Shown: one piece after another, positions 32,099-41,052 of the stretch | How positions within the stretch are numbered: position 1 is the stretch's first letter | How the letters are laid out: every line of letters starts with the position of its first letter | NCBI GenBank assembly: GCA_023246055.1 | Contig: JAHFJD010000004.1 | Location: 1-41,753 of the forward strand | DNA from: Candidatus Doudnabacteria bacterium | Lineage (GTDB): Bacteria; Patescibacteriota; Doudnabacteria; UBA920; 2-01-FULL-46-14 | DNA length: 41,753 nt | Direction of reading: 5' to 3' | The notes under the pieces: generated by a model | Told to the model about the DNA's origin: nothing | The model's input: only the letters and a program-made list of their open reading frames with translations | Database searches by the model: none | Made by a program: the position numbers and the translations under genes

Positions 32099-32932
32099 TC
32101 ATACTTTAAATTCCTTCATAACCTCTGCATAAATCTGTGGAGTAGAAACGTCATGCCACTCGCCCTCAAACGGATAACCGTATAGTTTGCCCTCACTAGC
32201 CAACCTGGGAAATAGATCTTGCTCAAGCCGCAAGGATTTGGAACCAATATATTTAAACACCCCCGGATCTAGAACGTAAATTCCTGCATTGATAAGGTGC
32301 GAACGAGTTTTGTTTTTCGGTTTTTCCACGAAATCTTTGATGCGATTACCTTCAATCGCGGCCACGCCCCACATGGATGGGTGCTCGACAGAAGCGAGCG
32401 CCATGGTGGCGATGCCGCGGTGAGAATTATGAAAATCCAGGAGGTCAAGAAAATTAATTTTTGTCAGAACATCCCCGTAGACAACCAAAAAAGGTTCTTG
32501 AGATAAATATTCTTTGGCTTGCAAGAGCGGCTGGGCTGTGCCGTTTCGACTCTCGGCTTGCTCAATATATTTGATACGAACCCCCAGTCTCGCGCCGTCG
32601 CCAAAATAATCTTTGATTTTTTTGCCAAGGTGCGCGACGGAGACATAAATATCAGTGAGGCTCTGTTCTTTAAGCGCGAGGAGCGTATGCTCTAAAAGCG
32701 GGCGGCCGTTTATCGGAAGGAGGGATTTGGGAAGCTCGTTCGTTAACGGACGAAATTTCACACCTTCTCCGCCGGCCAAAATCAAAACCTTTGTCGATTG
32801 CGGTACGAGGCAGCTCGACAGCAAATACTCGATCGCGTGCGAGCGGTTGCGGATTTTTGATCCGTCTATAGCAGCATCAACACGCTTCAGGATGTCTTCA
32901 TCAAGGGTTATGGTCAGGCGGGTTTTTGGCAT
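32099..32932 (-). CDS. Ribbon-helix-helix/NDP-sugar nucleotidyltransferase fusion
   Basis: Residues 1-45 (from ATG 32932) form a ribbon-helix-helix DNA-binding domain: RLTITLDEDILKRVDAAIDG and NRSHAIEYLLSSCL. The rest (about 230 residues) is a nucleotidyltransferase: LILAGGEGVKFRPLTNELPKSLLPI (canonical GGxGTRLxPLT..xPK), LVVYGDVL, and VEKPKNK. It should make an NDP-sugar from a sugar-1-phosphate, probably a mannose- or glucose-type substrate. The Thr-Arg of the first motif is replaced by Val-Lys. A second ATG (32944) lies in the operator-like repeats and would add four residues. The fusion suggests the enzyme regulates its own gene or sugar genes. Confidence 0.85.
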   Translation of the reverse strand: MPKTRLTITLDEDILKRVDAAIDGSKIRNRSHAIEYLLSSCLVPQSTKVLILAGGEGVKFRPLTNELPKSLLPINGRPLLEHTLLALKEQSLTDIYVSVAHLGKKIKDYFGDGARLGVRIKYIEQAESRNGTAQPLLQAKEYLSQEPFLVVYGDVLTKINFLDLLDFHNSHRGIATMALASVEHPSMWGVAAIEGNRIKDFVEKPKNKTRSHLINAGIYVLDPGVFKYIGSKSLRLEQDLFPRLASEGKLYGYPFEGEWHDVSTPQIYAEVMKEFKV

Positions 32933-32940
32933 ATTAACAT

Positions 32941-32956
32941 TCATACGGTATCATAT
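32941..32956. promoter_or_regulatory. TCATAC direct repeats (10-bp period) at the fusion gene start
   Basis: TCATAC (32941) and TCATAT (32951) start exactly 10 bp apart, just upstream of ATG 32932. The same repeat with the same period is at 33301-33326. Ribbon-helix-helix dimers often bind tandem sites with one helical turn of spacing. Confidence 0.55.
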
Positions 32957-32982
32957 TTACTCACATTGGGGCAACTCACAAT

Positions 32983-33014
32983 ATAAAAAGAAAGGCCACT
33001 TGGAGGGAGTGGCC
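32983..33014 (-). terminator. Rho-independent terminator of the small gene at 33078
   Basis: On the minus strand GGCCACT-CCCTCCA-AGTGGCC (32994-33014), followed by a T-rich run (complement of 32983-32993). Confidence 0.85.
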
Positions 33015-33077
33015 GTGGTGATGCGAAGATTGGGGGTTTGGTGCGAGTTGTGGTCCATCAGGGGTGTTGGGGGGTTA

Positions 33078-33278
33078 TTAGGTATGATTGCAGAATTCGG
33101 TAAGATGGAGGGTGGCTTCGCGCCAGTTAAAGAGGGTGTCGGTGAGGTGTTCGGGAAATTGCTTTATGTAAGCGTGTGGTAGTTGGGGTAGATGTTGTAT
33201 TTGTGGGTGGTGTGTTTGGGGTTCAGTAAAAACAATTTCTCGGTGGTTTGGGACACCGTCCTCAATTTCTTTTCGCAT
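33078..33278 (-). CDS. 66-residue protein of unknown function
   Basis: ATG 33278 follows the strong ribosome site AGGAGGA. The protein begins MRKEIEDGVPNHREIVFTEP and is rich in His, Pro and Gln in its centre (QTHHPQIQHLPQLPHAY), with a more ordinary end (NWREATLHLTEFCNHT). It has its own terminator (32983-33014) and 10-bp TCATAC repeats upstream, so it is a complete transcription unit. No family is recognised. Sharing operator-like repeats with the fusion gene next door suggests joint regulation. Confidence 0.6.
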   Translation of the reverse strand: MRKEIEDGVPNHREIVFTEPQTHHPQIQHLPQLPHAYIKQFPEHLTDTLFNWREATLHLTEFCNHT

Positions 33279-33300
33279 TTTTATGATTCCTCCTGCTAGT

Positions 33301-33326
33301 TCATACATTATCATACCCTATCATAC
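33301..33326. promoter_or_regulatory. Three TCATAC direct repeats with 10-bp period
   Basis: TCATAC begins at 33301, 33311 and 33321. On the minus strand this reads GTATGA-TAGG-GTATGA-TAAT-GTATGA; TATGAT could also be a -10 box for the 33078-33278 gene. The same period is at 32941-32956. Confidence 0.65.
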
Positions 33327-33407
33327 TCTGTCTAGGGCAGTTATCCACACTTCTCCGATAAAGCTTCGAAGTGCTTGGCACCGCAAACAAAAACCCCCTT
33401 TTCTAAG

Positions 33408-33521
33408 GGGGCAACGACCTACTTTCCCAACCGCATCGCGCGGCAGTATCATCGGCGCTGACGTCTTTCACGGCCGGGTTCGGGATGAGACCGGGTGGTT
33501 CAACGTCGCAAATGTCACCCT
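33408..33521 (-). rRNA. rrf: 5S rRNA
   Basis: The closing helix GGGUGAC (33520-33514) pairs with GUUGCCC (33415-33409). Between them are the 5S landmarks: CGACGTTGAACCACCCGG, TCATCCCGAACCCGGCCGTG (loop B/C region), AGCGCCGATGATACTG and GGGAAAGTAGGTCGTTGCC. Flanking repeats CCCCCTTTTCTA/TAGAAAAGGGGG (33394-33405, 33521-33532) form an outer processing stem. About 114 nt; ends estimated. Confidence 0.93.
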
Positions 33522-33799
33522 AGAAAAGGGGGTTTTGACTTTGGAGGGGCAAACCCAGAAGGGTTTTTCCCCTTCCAACGGCCTCCCCTTTCCAATGTCA
33601 TCCAGGACACTAGCCAAGCTAGATGTCCTGGATTTAATTTGTGAAATGAGTAATTTTCCTGCCGAAGAGGCAGGATGGCTAACAATCATGAACTGCTAGT
33701 CAAACTAGTGGAAGTTGGAAGTGGGAGATGGGAAGTGGGAAAGAAGATTCCAGAGCTTCTCTATCCAACCTCTAACCTCTCACTTCCAACCTCCAACAC
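33522..33799 (-). other. 23S-5S spacer
   Basis: No gene. It contains a hairpin TCCAGGACA...TGTCCTGGA (near 33600-33632), TCCTGCC/GGCAGGA (33657-33676), one arm of the 23S processing stem (33688-33703), and GTTGGAAGTGGGAG...CTCTCACTTCCAAC paired sequences before the 23S end. No tRNA is present. Confidence 0.7.
33688..33703. other. 23S processing stem, 3' arm
   Basis: ATGAACTGCTAGTCAA here is the exact complement of TTGACTAGCAGTTCAT at 39606-39621. The two flank the whole 23S gene, as expected for a long-range RNase III-type processing stem. Confidence 0.75.
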
Positions 33800-34101
33800 T
33801 AAAACACTTTCGGTTGATTAGTAACGCTCGGCTGAATCCCTTACGGGACTTATACCTGCGCCCTATTAACGGGGTCGTCTCCCCCGAACCTCTCATTCCG
33901 CCTTGCGGCGGAACAACGACACTTAATCTTGAGGACGGCTTCGCGCTTATATGCCTTCAGCGCTTATCCAAACTAGGGTTTAGCTACCCGGCAATGCCCT
34001 TGACAGGACAACCGGTACACCAGAGCCCTATTCATCCCGGTCCTCTCGTACTAGGAATGAACCCTCTCAAGTATCGAACGCCCACAGCAGATAAGGACCA
34101 A

Positions 34102-34477
34102 CAATCATGTTACTTCGTAACAAAATTTCTAATTACTAATTTCTAAATAAATCCCAATGATTTAATTTCAAAATTAGAAACATTATTACGTGGCATGGAC
34201 ATTTCTGCCATGCTCTCTATGTCGCCATAGAGTTCAGACTATATCTTTACTCTCCTGTCATCCTCGGGCTTGACCCGGGGATCCAGAACTGGATTCCCGC
34301 CTTCGCGGGAATGACATCGAAAGATGTTGAGCGTGTAGTCGTTGAGGGTTCCTTAAAAAATTAAGATCTTCCCTGCTGATAATCCGCAATCGAAGATTAT
34401 TACGCAATAAATTACGTACTCCAATATACACGGGTTTTCCAGCATATAGCTCAATTTATAGACAGCTTTGGTCACTC
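34102..34477 (-). mobile_element. Group I intron 1 in 23S rRNA (no ORF)
   Basis: Exons join as GAGACAGT|TTGGTCC, close to the I-CreI target region. The exon ends in U and the intron ends in G. P1 is perfect: exon AGACAGU pairs with the internal guide GCUGUCU (34460-34466) with U-G at the cut. Core elements: Q (CAGCAGGGAAG, 34368-34378), R (CAACGACTACACGC, in 34331-34350) and S (AAGATATAGTCT, 34236-34247). A family B element lies between R and S. AT-rich TTTCTAATTACTAATTTCTAA repeats follow S. Confidence 0.93.
34256..34316. repeat. Family B repeat in intron 1 (P8 region)
   Basis: TGTCATCCTCGGGCTTGACC to CGCGGGAATGACA, two hairpins inside TGTCAT/ATGACA ends, placed between the R and S core elements. 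Confidence 0.9.
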
Positions 34478-34570
34478 ACTGTCTCACGACGTTTTGAACC
34501 CAGCTCGCGTACCACTTTAATAGGCGAACAGCCTAACCCTTGGTAGCTTCTTCACCACCAGGATGTGATG

Positions 34571-35437
<867 letters not shown>

Positions 35438-35638
35438 TAGAGTAGCTTTTATCCGTTGAGCTTCCACCATACCACTATGGATGGTCGGATCACTAACTTC
35501 CACTTTCGTGCCTGCGCGGCGTGCTTGCCTTGCAGTTAAGCCAGCTTATGCGTTTGCACGACCAGCGCGATTTCCATCCGCGCCTAGCTGACCTTTAAAC
35601 GCCTCCGTTACCTTTTAGGCAATTATGTTACTCGTTCT

Positions 35639-35722
35639 TCTTTCTCCCCTTCGTGAGGGGGAGATTAAGAGGGGGTTATGGAATTCATAACCTCCCCTAG
35701 CCCCTCCTCACGAGGAGGGGAA
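35639..35722. repeat. Family A repeat pair in intron 3
   Basis: TCCCCTTCGTGAGGGGGAG with tail ATTAAGAGGGGGTTATGG, then ATAACCTCCCCTAGCCCC and hairpin CCTCACGAGGAGGGG. It lies between S and the 3' splice site. Confidence 0.9.
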
Positions 35723-35791
35723 CGGGTACGCGCATTTCTGCCGCACTCTGCATGTCGCCATGCAGTTCAGACTATATCACTATCCTCACCT

Positions 35792-35865
35792 TGTCATGCC
35801 CGACCTGATCGGGCATCCAGACACAAAGGACTGGATTCCTCCGCCTTAGGCGGACGGGAATGACA
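35792..35865. repeat. Family B repeat in intron 3 (P8 region)
   Basis: TGTCATGCCCGACCTGATCG to GACGGGAATGACA, between R and S, same orientation as in introns 1 and 4. Confidence 0.9.
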
Positions 35866-35913
35866 GAAAAGGATACTCGGCGTGTAGTCGTTGAGGATTA
35901 TAATTTATGCTTA

Positions 35914-36156
35914 TCAAGATTCAGGTTGTCTATTCTCCAACCAATCTTTAATTGATGTTTTAACACCAACTACTATTCCGTTTTCAGTTATGGCCTCTTC
36001 ACCGGGTCTGAAAGCATAAAATTTACCTTCCGGCGAGATGACCCCCAGTCTGCCTTTTGCAGTAGTCCATTCTCCTTTTTCATTTTGACCAGGTTGAACC
36101 GTTAGTCTTTGTTCCGAGTCTGGACTAACTGAAAACTCTTTCCCTTTATTTGACAT
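35914..36156 (-). CDS. 80-residue protein encoded in 23S intron 3, unknown family
   Basis: ATG 36156 follows AAAGGATAATTT, and this ribosome site overlaps the intron's Q element. The protein reads MSNKGKEFSVSPDSEQRLTV and has a beta-rich middle (GRLGVISPEGKFYAFRPGEE) and a helical end (TSIKDWLENRQPES). It lies where homing endonuclease genes usually sit (between Q and R), but lacks LAGLIDADG, GIY-YIG, HNH or His-Cys motifs. It could be a maturase-like RNA binder, a passenger gene or the remnant of another gene. Confidence 0.6.
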   Translation of the reverse strand: MSNKGKEFSVSPDSEQRLTVQPGQNEKGEWTTAKGRLGVISPEGKFYAFRPGEEAITENGIVVGVKTSIKDWLENRQPES

Positions 36157-36726
36157 AAATTATCCTTTCCTGCTGGTTGTCTGCACCAAGCTGATTTTCA
36201 CTTTGGCACATAAACCATTAATTAGGTTTATTATACCAAAGTACAGTTGGATACTCCAGATGTTCCAGCATATAGCCAAGTTTTTTTCTTCTAATGTTGC
36301 CATTAGAGGGCCCGGTATGACGCTTCCTCGACAAAAAGTCAAGGCGTAACGTATCGCGCCATACTTCCAGGCAACCGCCCCAGTTAAACTACCCACGAGC
36401 CACTGTCCCTGTGATGGTTAATCACGGGTTAGAATCAAAATTCATTCAGGGTGGTATTTCATATTGCGACTCCTCTCGAGCTAGCGCCCGAGACTCAAAG
36501 TCTCCCACCTATACTAAACAGAACAAATCTTGACCCAATGACACGCTATAGTAAAGCTTCATAGGGTCTTTCCGTCTTGCTGCGGGTAAACGGCATCTTT
36601 ACCGATAATGCAAATTCATCGAGCTATTTGTTAAGACAGTCCCCCACTCGTTATGCCATTCGTGCGGGTCGTAACTTACACGACAAGGAATTTCGCTCGG
36701 ACCATTGTTACTCATTCCGTGTAATA

Positions 36727-36817
36727 TTCCTCCCCCTCGATGGGGGAGGTTAGGTTAGGTGGGGGTGATTATTTAATAATTCACCCTTCCCTTGCCCCTC
36801 CCATCAAGGGAGGGGAA
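36727..36817. repeat. Family A repeat pair in intron 4
   Basis: TCCTCCCCCTCGATGGGGGAGG with tail TTAGGTTAGGTGGGGGTGA, then TTCACCCTTCCCTTGCCCC and hairpin TCCCATCAAGGGAGGGGA; lies between the 3' splice site and S. Confidence 0.9.
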
Positions 36818-36897
36818 TAAATCCCGGAATTGGTGCGATCGTTTCCGTCGCACTCTCTGTGTCGCCACAGAGCTCGGACTCTATCTTCATCTTTGTC

Positions 36898-36970
36898 TGT
36901 CATCCCAAACTCGATTTGGGATCCACGTCATGAATTCCCTCCGCCAGATGGCGGATTCGCGGGAATGACA
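36898..36970. repeat. Family B repeat in intron 4 (P8 region)
   Basis: TGTCATCCCAAACTCGATTT to CGCGGGAATGACA between R and S. Confidence 0.9.
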
Positions 36971-38446
36971 ATCAAGAGGTGCAGCGTATAGTCTCTACGG
37001 GTTCGAATTACGTAATTAATTACGTAACAAGTCTTCCCTCGGAATTGTCTCATTGATGAGAGTTTTTCCGATATAGCTACATTTTACTATGGCAGCAAAA
37101 CCTTCTTTTCTGAAGTAAATTCCTCTACCATAGGACGATTATAGTTATCGCCGGCGTTCATCAGGGCTTGGCCCACCGGGTTGCCCCAGCGGGTTTAACC
37201 TTCTGACACTGGCCAGGCATCAGCCCGTATACATCAGCTTTTAGCTTTAGCACGGACCTGTGTTTTTGTTAAACAGTCGGGAGGGGGTCATTCGCTGCGA
37301 CCCCGTGTGATAGCGCTTGCGCGACATCACATGGGGCAGGCCATATACCGAAGGTACGGCCGCTTTTTTGCCGAGTTCCTGAACAAATATTGTCTCGTTC
37401 GCCTGAGGATACTCTCCTCATCCACCGGTGTCGGTTTGCGGTACGGTTGGCGCGAAATGTAAGGTTCGAACCTTTTCTTGGCACCTTGGGTCACACAAAT
37501 TTCCCTTGCGGGATTTCTCCAAATTTTCTAGCTTGTCCCGATAAATCGGAACGGCCTTCCGGATTTGCCTGAAAGACCATAGCTCTACGAATTCAGAAAC
37601 CTAAATAGTCAGATTAGGCTTGCACTACCATGATGCGTCAATCCGAAACAAATTTCGCGTCAGCGACGGAATATCAACCGTCTCATCCATCGCACGGCAC
37701 CATTGGGCACCGCACTTAGGGCCGGCTAACCCTGGGCTGATAAGCATTGCCCAGGAAACCTTGGATATTCGGCGTGCAGGATTCTCACCTGCATAATAAT
37801 TACTTATCCCAACATTCTCTCTTGTGAGCGCTCCACCGGCTCTCGCGAGTCCGACTTCGCAGCTGCTCACAATGCTCCTCTACCCCCTGCGCCTTGCGGC
37901 GCAGAGTCGTGTTTTCGGTACAAAGCTTAGCCCCTATACATTGTCGGCGCCCCTGTCCCTCTCCGCCTTCCGTAAAGTTGGCGGAGATTCGAGTAGTGAG
38001 TTGTTACACACTCTTTAAAGGGTGGCTACCTCTAAGCCAACCTCCTACCTGTCTTGGGACAGAAACATCCTTTACACTATAGCTTTGATTTGGGGACCTT
38101 AAACGACGATCTGGGCTCTTTCCCTTTGGACACATGAAGCTTAGACCTCACGGTCTGACTCCTCCGCATACGTTCCTGGTATTCAGAGTTTGATTCGAAC
38201 GAACGACTTGCGCCGCTCGATCCGATTCAGTGCTTTACCCCCAGAAACAAAACGGAAGGCTAGCCCTAAAGCTATTTCGAGGAGAACCAGCTATCACCCA
38301 GTTCGATTGGAATTTCTCCCCTACTCACAGCTCATCCCCTATTTTTGCAACAATAGTGGGTTCGGACCTCCCCCAAGTTTTACCTTGAGTTCATCCTGGC
38401 CATGAGTAGCTCACCGGGTTTCGGGTCTAACGCATACCACCAACCA

Positions 38447-38512
38447 GCGCTTCGCGCTGGAAATATCGATATATCGAAATATCGAAATCTCCAGTGCGTT
38501 AGCACTGGCAAC
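38447..38512. repeat. Repeat-expanded helix in 23S rRNA
   Basis: CCAGCGCTTCGCGCTGG and CCAGTGCGTTAGCACTGG flank ATATCGATATATCGAAATATCGAAAT, a tandem TATCGA stretch. It extends a 23S hairpin rather than splitting the gene. Confidence 0.65.
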
Positions 38513-38624
38513 GGGCTATTAACCCTCGCTTTCACTACGTCTACGCCCGTGTGACGGGCTTAAACAAGCGATATACGTTAACTCGTTGGGTCATTCTTCA
38601 ATAGGCACGACGTTGCCCACTGCT

Positions 38625-38740
38625 TCGCAGATGGGAATTTCAAATTTCCAATATCAAATGTCAAATGAAATGCATAAAGTGCATCCTTTTGAAATTTGTA
38701 ATTTGGCATTTGACATTCCTAACTGCGGAGCAGTTAGAGC
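38625..38740. repeat. AT-rich inverted repeats in 23S rRNA
   Basis: AATTTCAAATTTCCAATATC and ATGTCAAATG are mirrored by TTGAAATTTGTAATTTGGCA and TTTGACATT around an ATGCATAAAGTGCAT loop, within CTGCTTCGCAG/CTGCGGAGCAG stems. It enlarges a variable 23S helix. Confidence 0.7.
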
Positions 38741-38797
38741 TTCGTCTCCTTGTAGATATACGGTTTCAGATACTATTTCATCGCCCTCACCGGGCTG

Positions 38798-38839
<42 letters not shown>

Positions 38840-39191
38840 AAAAAGTATTTAGTCTTAGATCGTAGTCGACCCAGTTTCGTGCAAGCTTTCACGTGTCTTG
38901 CACTACTTAAGAACCAATCAGGAAACAATTGTGGTCTTTCGCGTACGGGACTATCACCCTCTGTGGTCCGCCTTTCCAGGCAGGTTCTACTAGACAACAC
39001 AAGAAATTTTTCCCTCGCTTTTACAGAAGCGATCGATTGGTCTTGCGACCCCTTATTCACAACGGCTGTAACCTTTAAAGAAATGCAACTCCTAATAAAT
39101 TAGAAACTACACCCCCAACATGAATAAGGTTTGGACTGTTCCCCTTTCGCTCGCCACTACTAGGGGAATGCAACCGATCTCGCCTCGCTCG

Positions 39192-39285
39192 CTCGGAAAT
39201 CCAAATTACAAAATCCAAATGTCAAAATTTGACATTTGAAATTTGAGCTTTGTCATTCCGTATCGAACGAAGTGAGATACGGTAA
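39192..39285. repeat. AT-rich inverted repeat in 23S rRNA (5' domain)
   Basis: AATGTCAAAATTTGACATTTG with surrounding CAAATT/AATTTG repeats, plus CCGTATCGAACGAAG/GAGATACGG. Same AAATTTGACATTTG family as at 38625-38740. Confidence 0.7.
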
Positions 39286-39605
39286 TTGTTTTCTTTTCCA
39301 CATGCTACTGAGATGTTTCACTTCGCATGGTACCCGAACTCTATATACCACTATAGAGACTTCCGAGGTTTACTCGGAAAGGTTTCCCCATTCGGACATC
39401 CCCGGATCAAAGCTTGTTTGCCAGCTCCCCGAGGCGTATCGCCGGCTCCTGCGTCCTTCATCGGCTTTTTGTGCCAAGGCATCCACCGTATACCCTTATC
39501 GGTGTTTTAGACTAAACGCAGACTTACACTGACTGAAACGCAGACTTACGCAGAAAAAATTCCGCGTTCGTCTGCGTCTAGTCCGCGTAGTTCCGCGTCT
39601 AGTAG

Positions 39606-39621
39606 TTGACTAGCAGTTCAT
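39606..39621. other. 23S processing stem, 5' arm
   Basis: TTGACTAGCAGTTCAT is the exact complement of 33688-33703. Confidence 0.75.
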
Positions 39622-39722
39622 AATCGCTAGCTTGATCGCCATCAGATCTTGAAGAAAAATCTGACGCGCGATCAATTTGAATTTTACCCCGACCAGTCAG
39701 ACTGGTCTGGGGTTGCCATTTA

Positions 39723-39802
39723 CCCCGTTAGAAATCCCGTTTGAGACGAGACGACTAATCGGGGTAAATCCCGTAAAAAATCAGCAAAGATTTCTAACGG
39801 GG
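39723..39802. mobile_element. MITE-like element, CCCCGTTAGAAATC ends, second copy
   Basis: Perfect 14-base terminal inverted repeats (39723-39736 and 39789-39802), 80 bp. Same ends as 32020-32097, unrelated interior. Confidence 0.8.
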
Positions 39803-40087
39803 TTTACTCATTTCACCCACCTAAATTTCTTGAGAAATTTTGGCGGGTTCATCCCACCAAACGCGTTCGTTGGTTTGGTGAGATATATTCAGTTGTTAAA
39901 GTTCTTGCCATGCTTACTCACTTACCGCTTACTGCATACTACTCTTTACTCCCACAATCCACTCCGATCTAGATCGGGGTGAATTCTAGGAACAAATTCA
40001 ACACCAGATTTCGTATTTTCGTACAGATTCGCCCGCCTGCCAGACGCTTCTAGCGTCAGCGATTGCGGGCAGGTATTTCGTAGTACT

Positions 40088-40214
40088 AAAAAACCGCCTT
40101 TGGGAGGCGGCTCTCACATTCACACGAAAATGCAAGTCAGTTCGGCAACCGCCTGGTTTTTATGAATAATGTTTGCTCGTTTCGCATATTTTGCCTGTTT
40201 ATGGAGTTTCTCAC
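40088..40214 (-). ncRNA. Candidate small RNA or attenuated leader
   Basis: A strong promoter (40221-40249) fires into this stretch, and a Rho-independent terminator (stem CCGCC/GGCGG at 40094-40110 followed by six T on the minus strand) lies about 125 nt later, well before 23S. So the main product may be a free RNA of about 125 nt. It contains a 16-codon frame (40137-40187, MRNEQTLFIKTRRLPN), which could be a leader peptide. Alternatively it is an rRNA leader with read-through past the terminator. It does not match SRP RNA, 6S or tmRNA as far as I can see. Confidence 0.5.
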
Positions 40215-40220
40215 ACCCCC

Positions 40221-40249
40221 AGTATACTTGTTTTTCTCGAGAAAGTCAA
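40221..40249 (-). promoter_or_regulatory. Strong promoter upstream of the candidate RNA and 23S
   Basis: TTGACT (40244-40249), 17-bp spacer, TATACT (40221-40226) on the minus strand. Start predicted near 40214. This is the best-matching promoter between 23S and the next gene, so it likely drives the 23S-5S unit. Confidence 0.75.
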
Positions 40250-40355
40250 GTTTTTTGAGGTATTTTAGAACGTAAAATCATTTTATGCTTCCCAACCTCT
40301 CATGTCAAGGCTGAAGCTGTCCCCACCTTTTCCACAAAGGAGCGAAGCAACATTG

Positions 40356-40545
40356 AAACCCTCTCCCCGAATGGGAGAGGGGGGACCGGTACTCCGGTGG
40401 GTGAGGGATGGTGTAGCCAAGGCTACGCAGTGCACGGCAAGCATTTATTTTCCCTCCCCAGGCGTGGGGAGGGATTAAGGGAGAGGTCGTCGGTTTTTAT
40501 TCCCCTCCTCGTGAGGAGGGGTTGGGGGAGGTTAAGAGAATCCTA
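40356..40545. repeat. Cluster of family A repeats
   Basis: CCCTCTCCCCGAATGGGAGAGG, then CCCTCCCCAGGCGTGGGGAGGG with tail ATTAAGGGAGAGGTCGTCGG, then TCCCCTCCTCGTGAGGAGGGG with tail TTGGGGGAGGTTAAGAG. Three units in a row. Confidence 0.85.
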
Positions 40546-40552
40546 CTCTGAC

Positions 40553-40581
40553 TTGAAATCTCAATCCCGCCATGCTACTCT
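40553..40581 (+). promoter_or_regulatory. Probable promoter of the 115-residue gene
   Basis: TTGAAA (40553-40558), 17-bp spacer, TACTCT (40576-40581). Start near 40588, 31 bp before ATG 40619. Confidence 0.45.
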
Positions 40582-40618
40582 AAAGAGCTTTCAAAGCAAT
40601 GAATTCAACGGGGGACAA

Positions 40619-40966
40619 ATGAACATGAGCGTATCCAGGAAACCACTGCATGAGCTTTTACTAGATGAAATAGAAAGTAAGTTGCGAGTCCTTAACGATC
40701 CGTTTGAAAACCGGATATTATTAGACTCTACCCAAAAAAAAATAGAACGGTTAAATTACGAAGTGGTATTCGCATTGCGGCTGCTCGACAGCGGCAGTAT
40801 GAAACCGGAACATATGAGAGAAGTGGTCGCGAGGCTTCAAGTAATGAATTTCCCAGAGGGATTCAGTGTTCAGTCATCGGTGACGAAATTGGAAACCGAC
40901 GCCGCCATACTCGAAGCCGAGCGGGCCAAACAGACTACTGGTACAGCCGAAGGTATCACCAGCTAG
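40619..40966 (+). CDS. Hypothetical 115-residue helical protein
   Basis: ATG 40619 follows GGGGGA by 4 bp; the longer frame starting at 40397 runs through repeats and is not credible. The protein (MNMSVSRKPLHELLLDEIES, later FENRILLDSTQKKIERLNYE) is soluble and mainly helical, with no cysteines and no known motif. It ends in a Thr/Ala/Gly-rich tail. A promoter and a terminator frame it as a single-gene unit. Function unknown. Confidence 0.65.
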   Translation: MNMSVSRKPLHELLLDEIESKLRVLNDPFENRILLDSTQKKIERLNYEVVFALRLLDSGSMKPEHMREVVARLQVMNFPEGFSVQSSVTKLETDAAILEAERAKQTTGTAEGITS

Positions 40967-40987
40967 CAATGCAACAGCAAAGTTCAC

Positions 40988-41028
40988 GAGAGCACGAGGC
41001 TCATCCCTCCGCGCTCTCTTTTTTTTAT
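40988..41028 (+). terminator. Rho-independent terminator
   Basis: GAGAGC (40988-40993) pairs with GCTCTC (41013-41018), followed by a long T-tract to 41028. Confidence 0.8.
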
Positions 41029-41052
41029 CTTCTTTTTCTCAAAAGTCCCTTC

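Larger units (their letters stand above)
35620..36368 (-). mobile_element. Group I intron 3 in 23S rRNA, with an unknown ORF
   Basis: Exons join as GGTTGCCT|CCTAAAAGG, restoring the standard bacterial sequence. The exon ends in U and the intron in G. Q (ACCAGCAGGAAAGG, 36164-36177), R (CCTCAACGACTACACG, 35881-35896) and S (GTGATATAGTCT, 35769-35780) are present, very similar to intron 1. The loop between Q and R holds an 80-codon gene. A family B element lies between R and S, and a family A pair lies in the 3' part. A convincing P1 was not found. Confidence 0.9.
36698..37126 (-). mobile_element. Group I intron 4 in 23S rRNA (no ORF)
   Basis: Exons join as CCTATGGT|AGCGAAATTCC, beside the known I-CeuI target region of 23S. 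P1 is perfect: exon CUAUGGU pairs with GCCAUAG (37087-37093) with U-G at the cut. Q (CGAGGGAAGAC), R (GTAGAGACTATACGCTGC) and S (AAGATAGAGTCC, 36877-36888) are visible. The stretch before S (GCACTCTCTGTGTCGCCACA) matches introns 1 and 3, so the three share ancestry. It carries family A and family B elements. Confidence 0.92.
39511..40087 (-). other. Leader region of the 23S transcript, no gene
   Basis: It contains repeated CCGCGT/ACGCAG stretches (39516-39600), the 5' arm of the processing stem (39606-39621), a TTGATCGC...GCGATCAA hairpin (39632-39677), an ACCCCGACCAGTC/GACTGGTCTGGGGT hairpin (39687-39714), a MITE-like element (39723-39802), AATTTCTTGAGAAATT and CCACCAAACGCGTTCG hairpins (39825-39880) and a GCCCGCCTGCC...GCGGGCAGG hairpin (40030-40074). 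No tRNA or 16S sequence was seen. Confidence 0.65.

Noticed and set aside
33283-33699. Plus-strand frame of 138 codons
   Set aside because: It overlaps the 5S rRNA gene and its processing stem.
39511-40087. tRNA-Ile/tRNA-Ala spacer or 16S 3' end
   Set aside because: No tRNA cloverleaf and no 16S anti-Shine-Dalgarno end were found on the minus strand.
40397-40618. N-terminal extension of the 115-residue protein
   Set aside because: It translates family A repeats and precedes the ribosome site at 40611-40615; the start at 40619 fits promoter and ribosome site.
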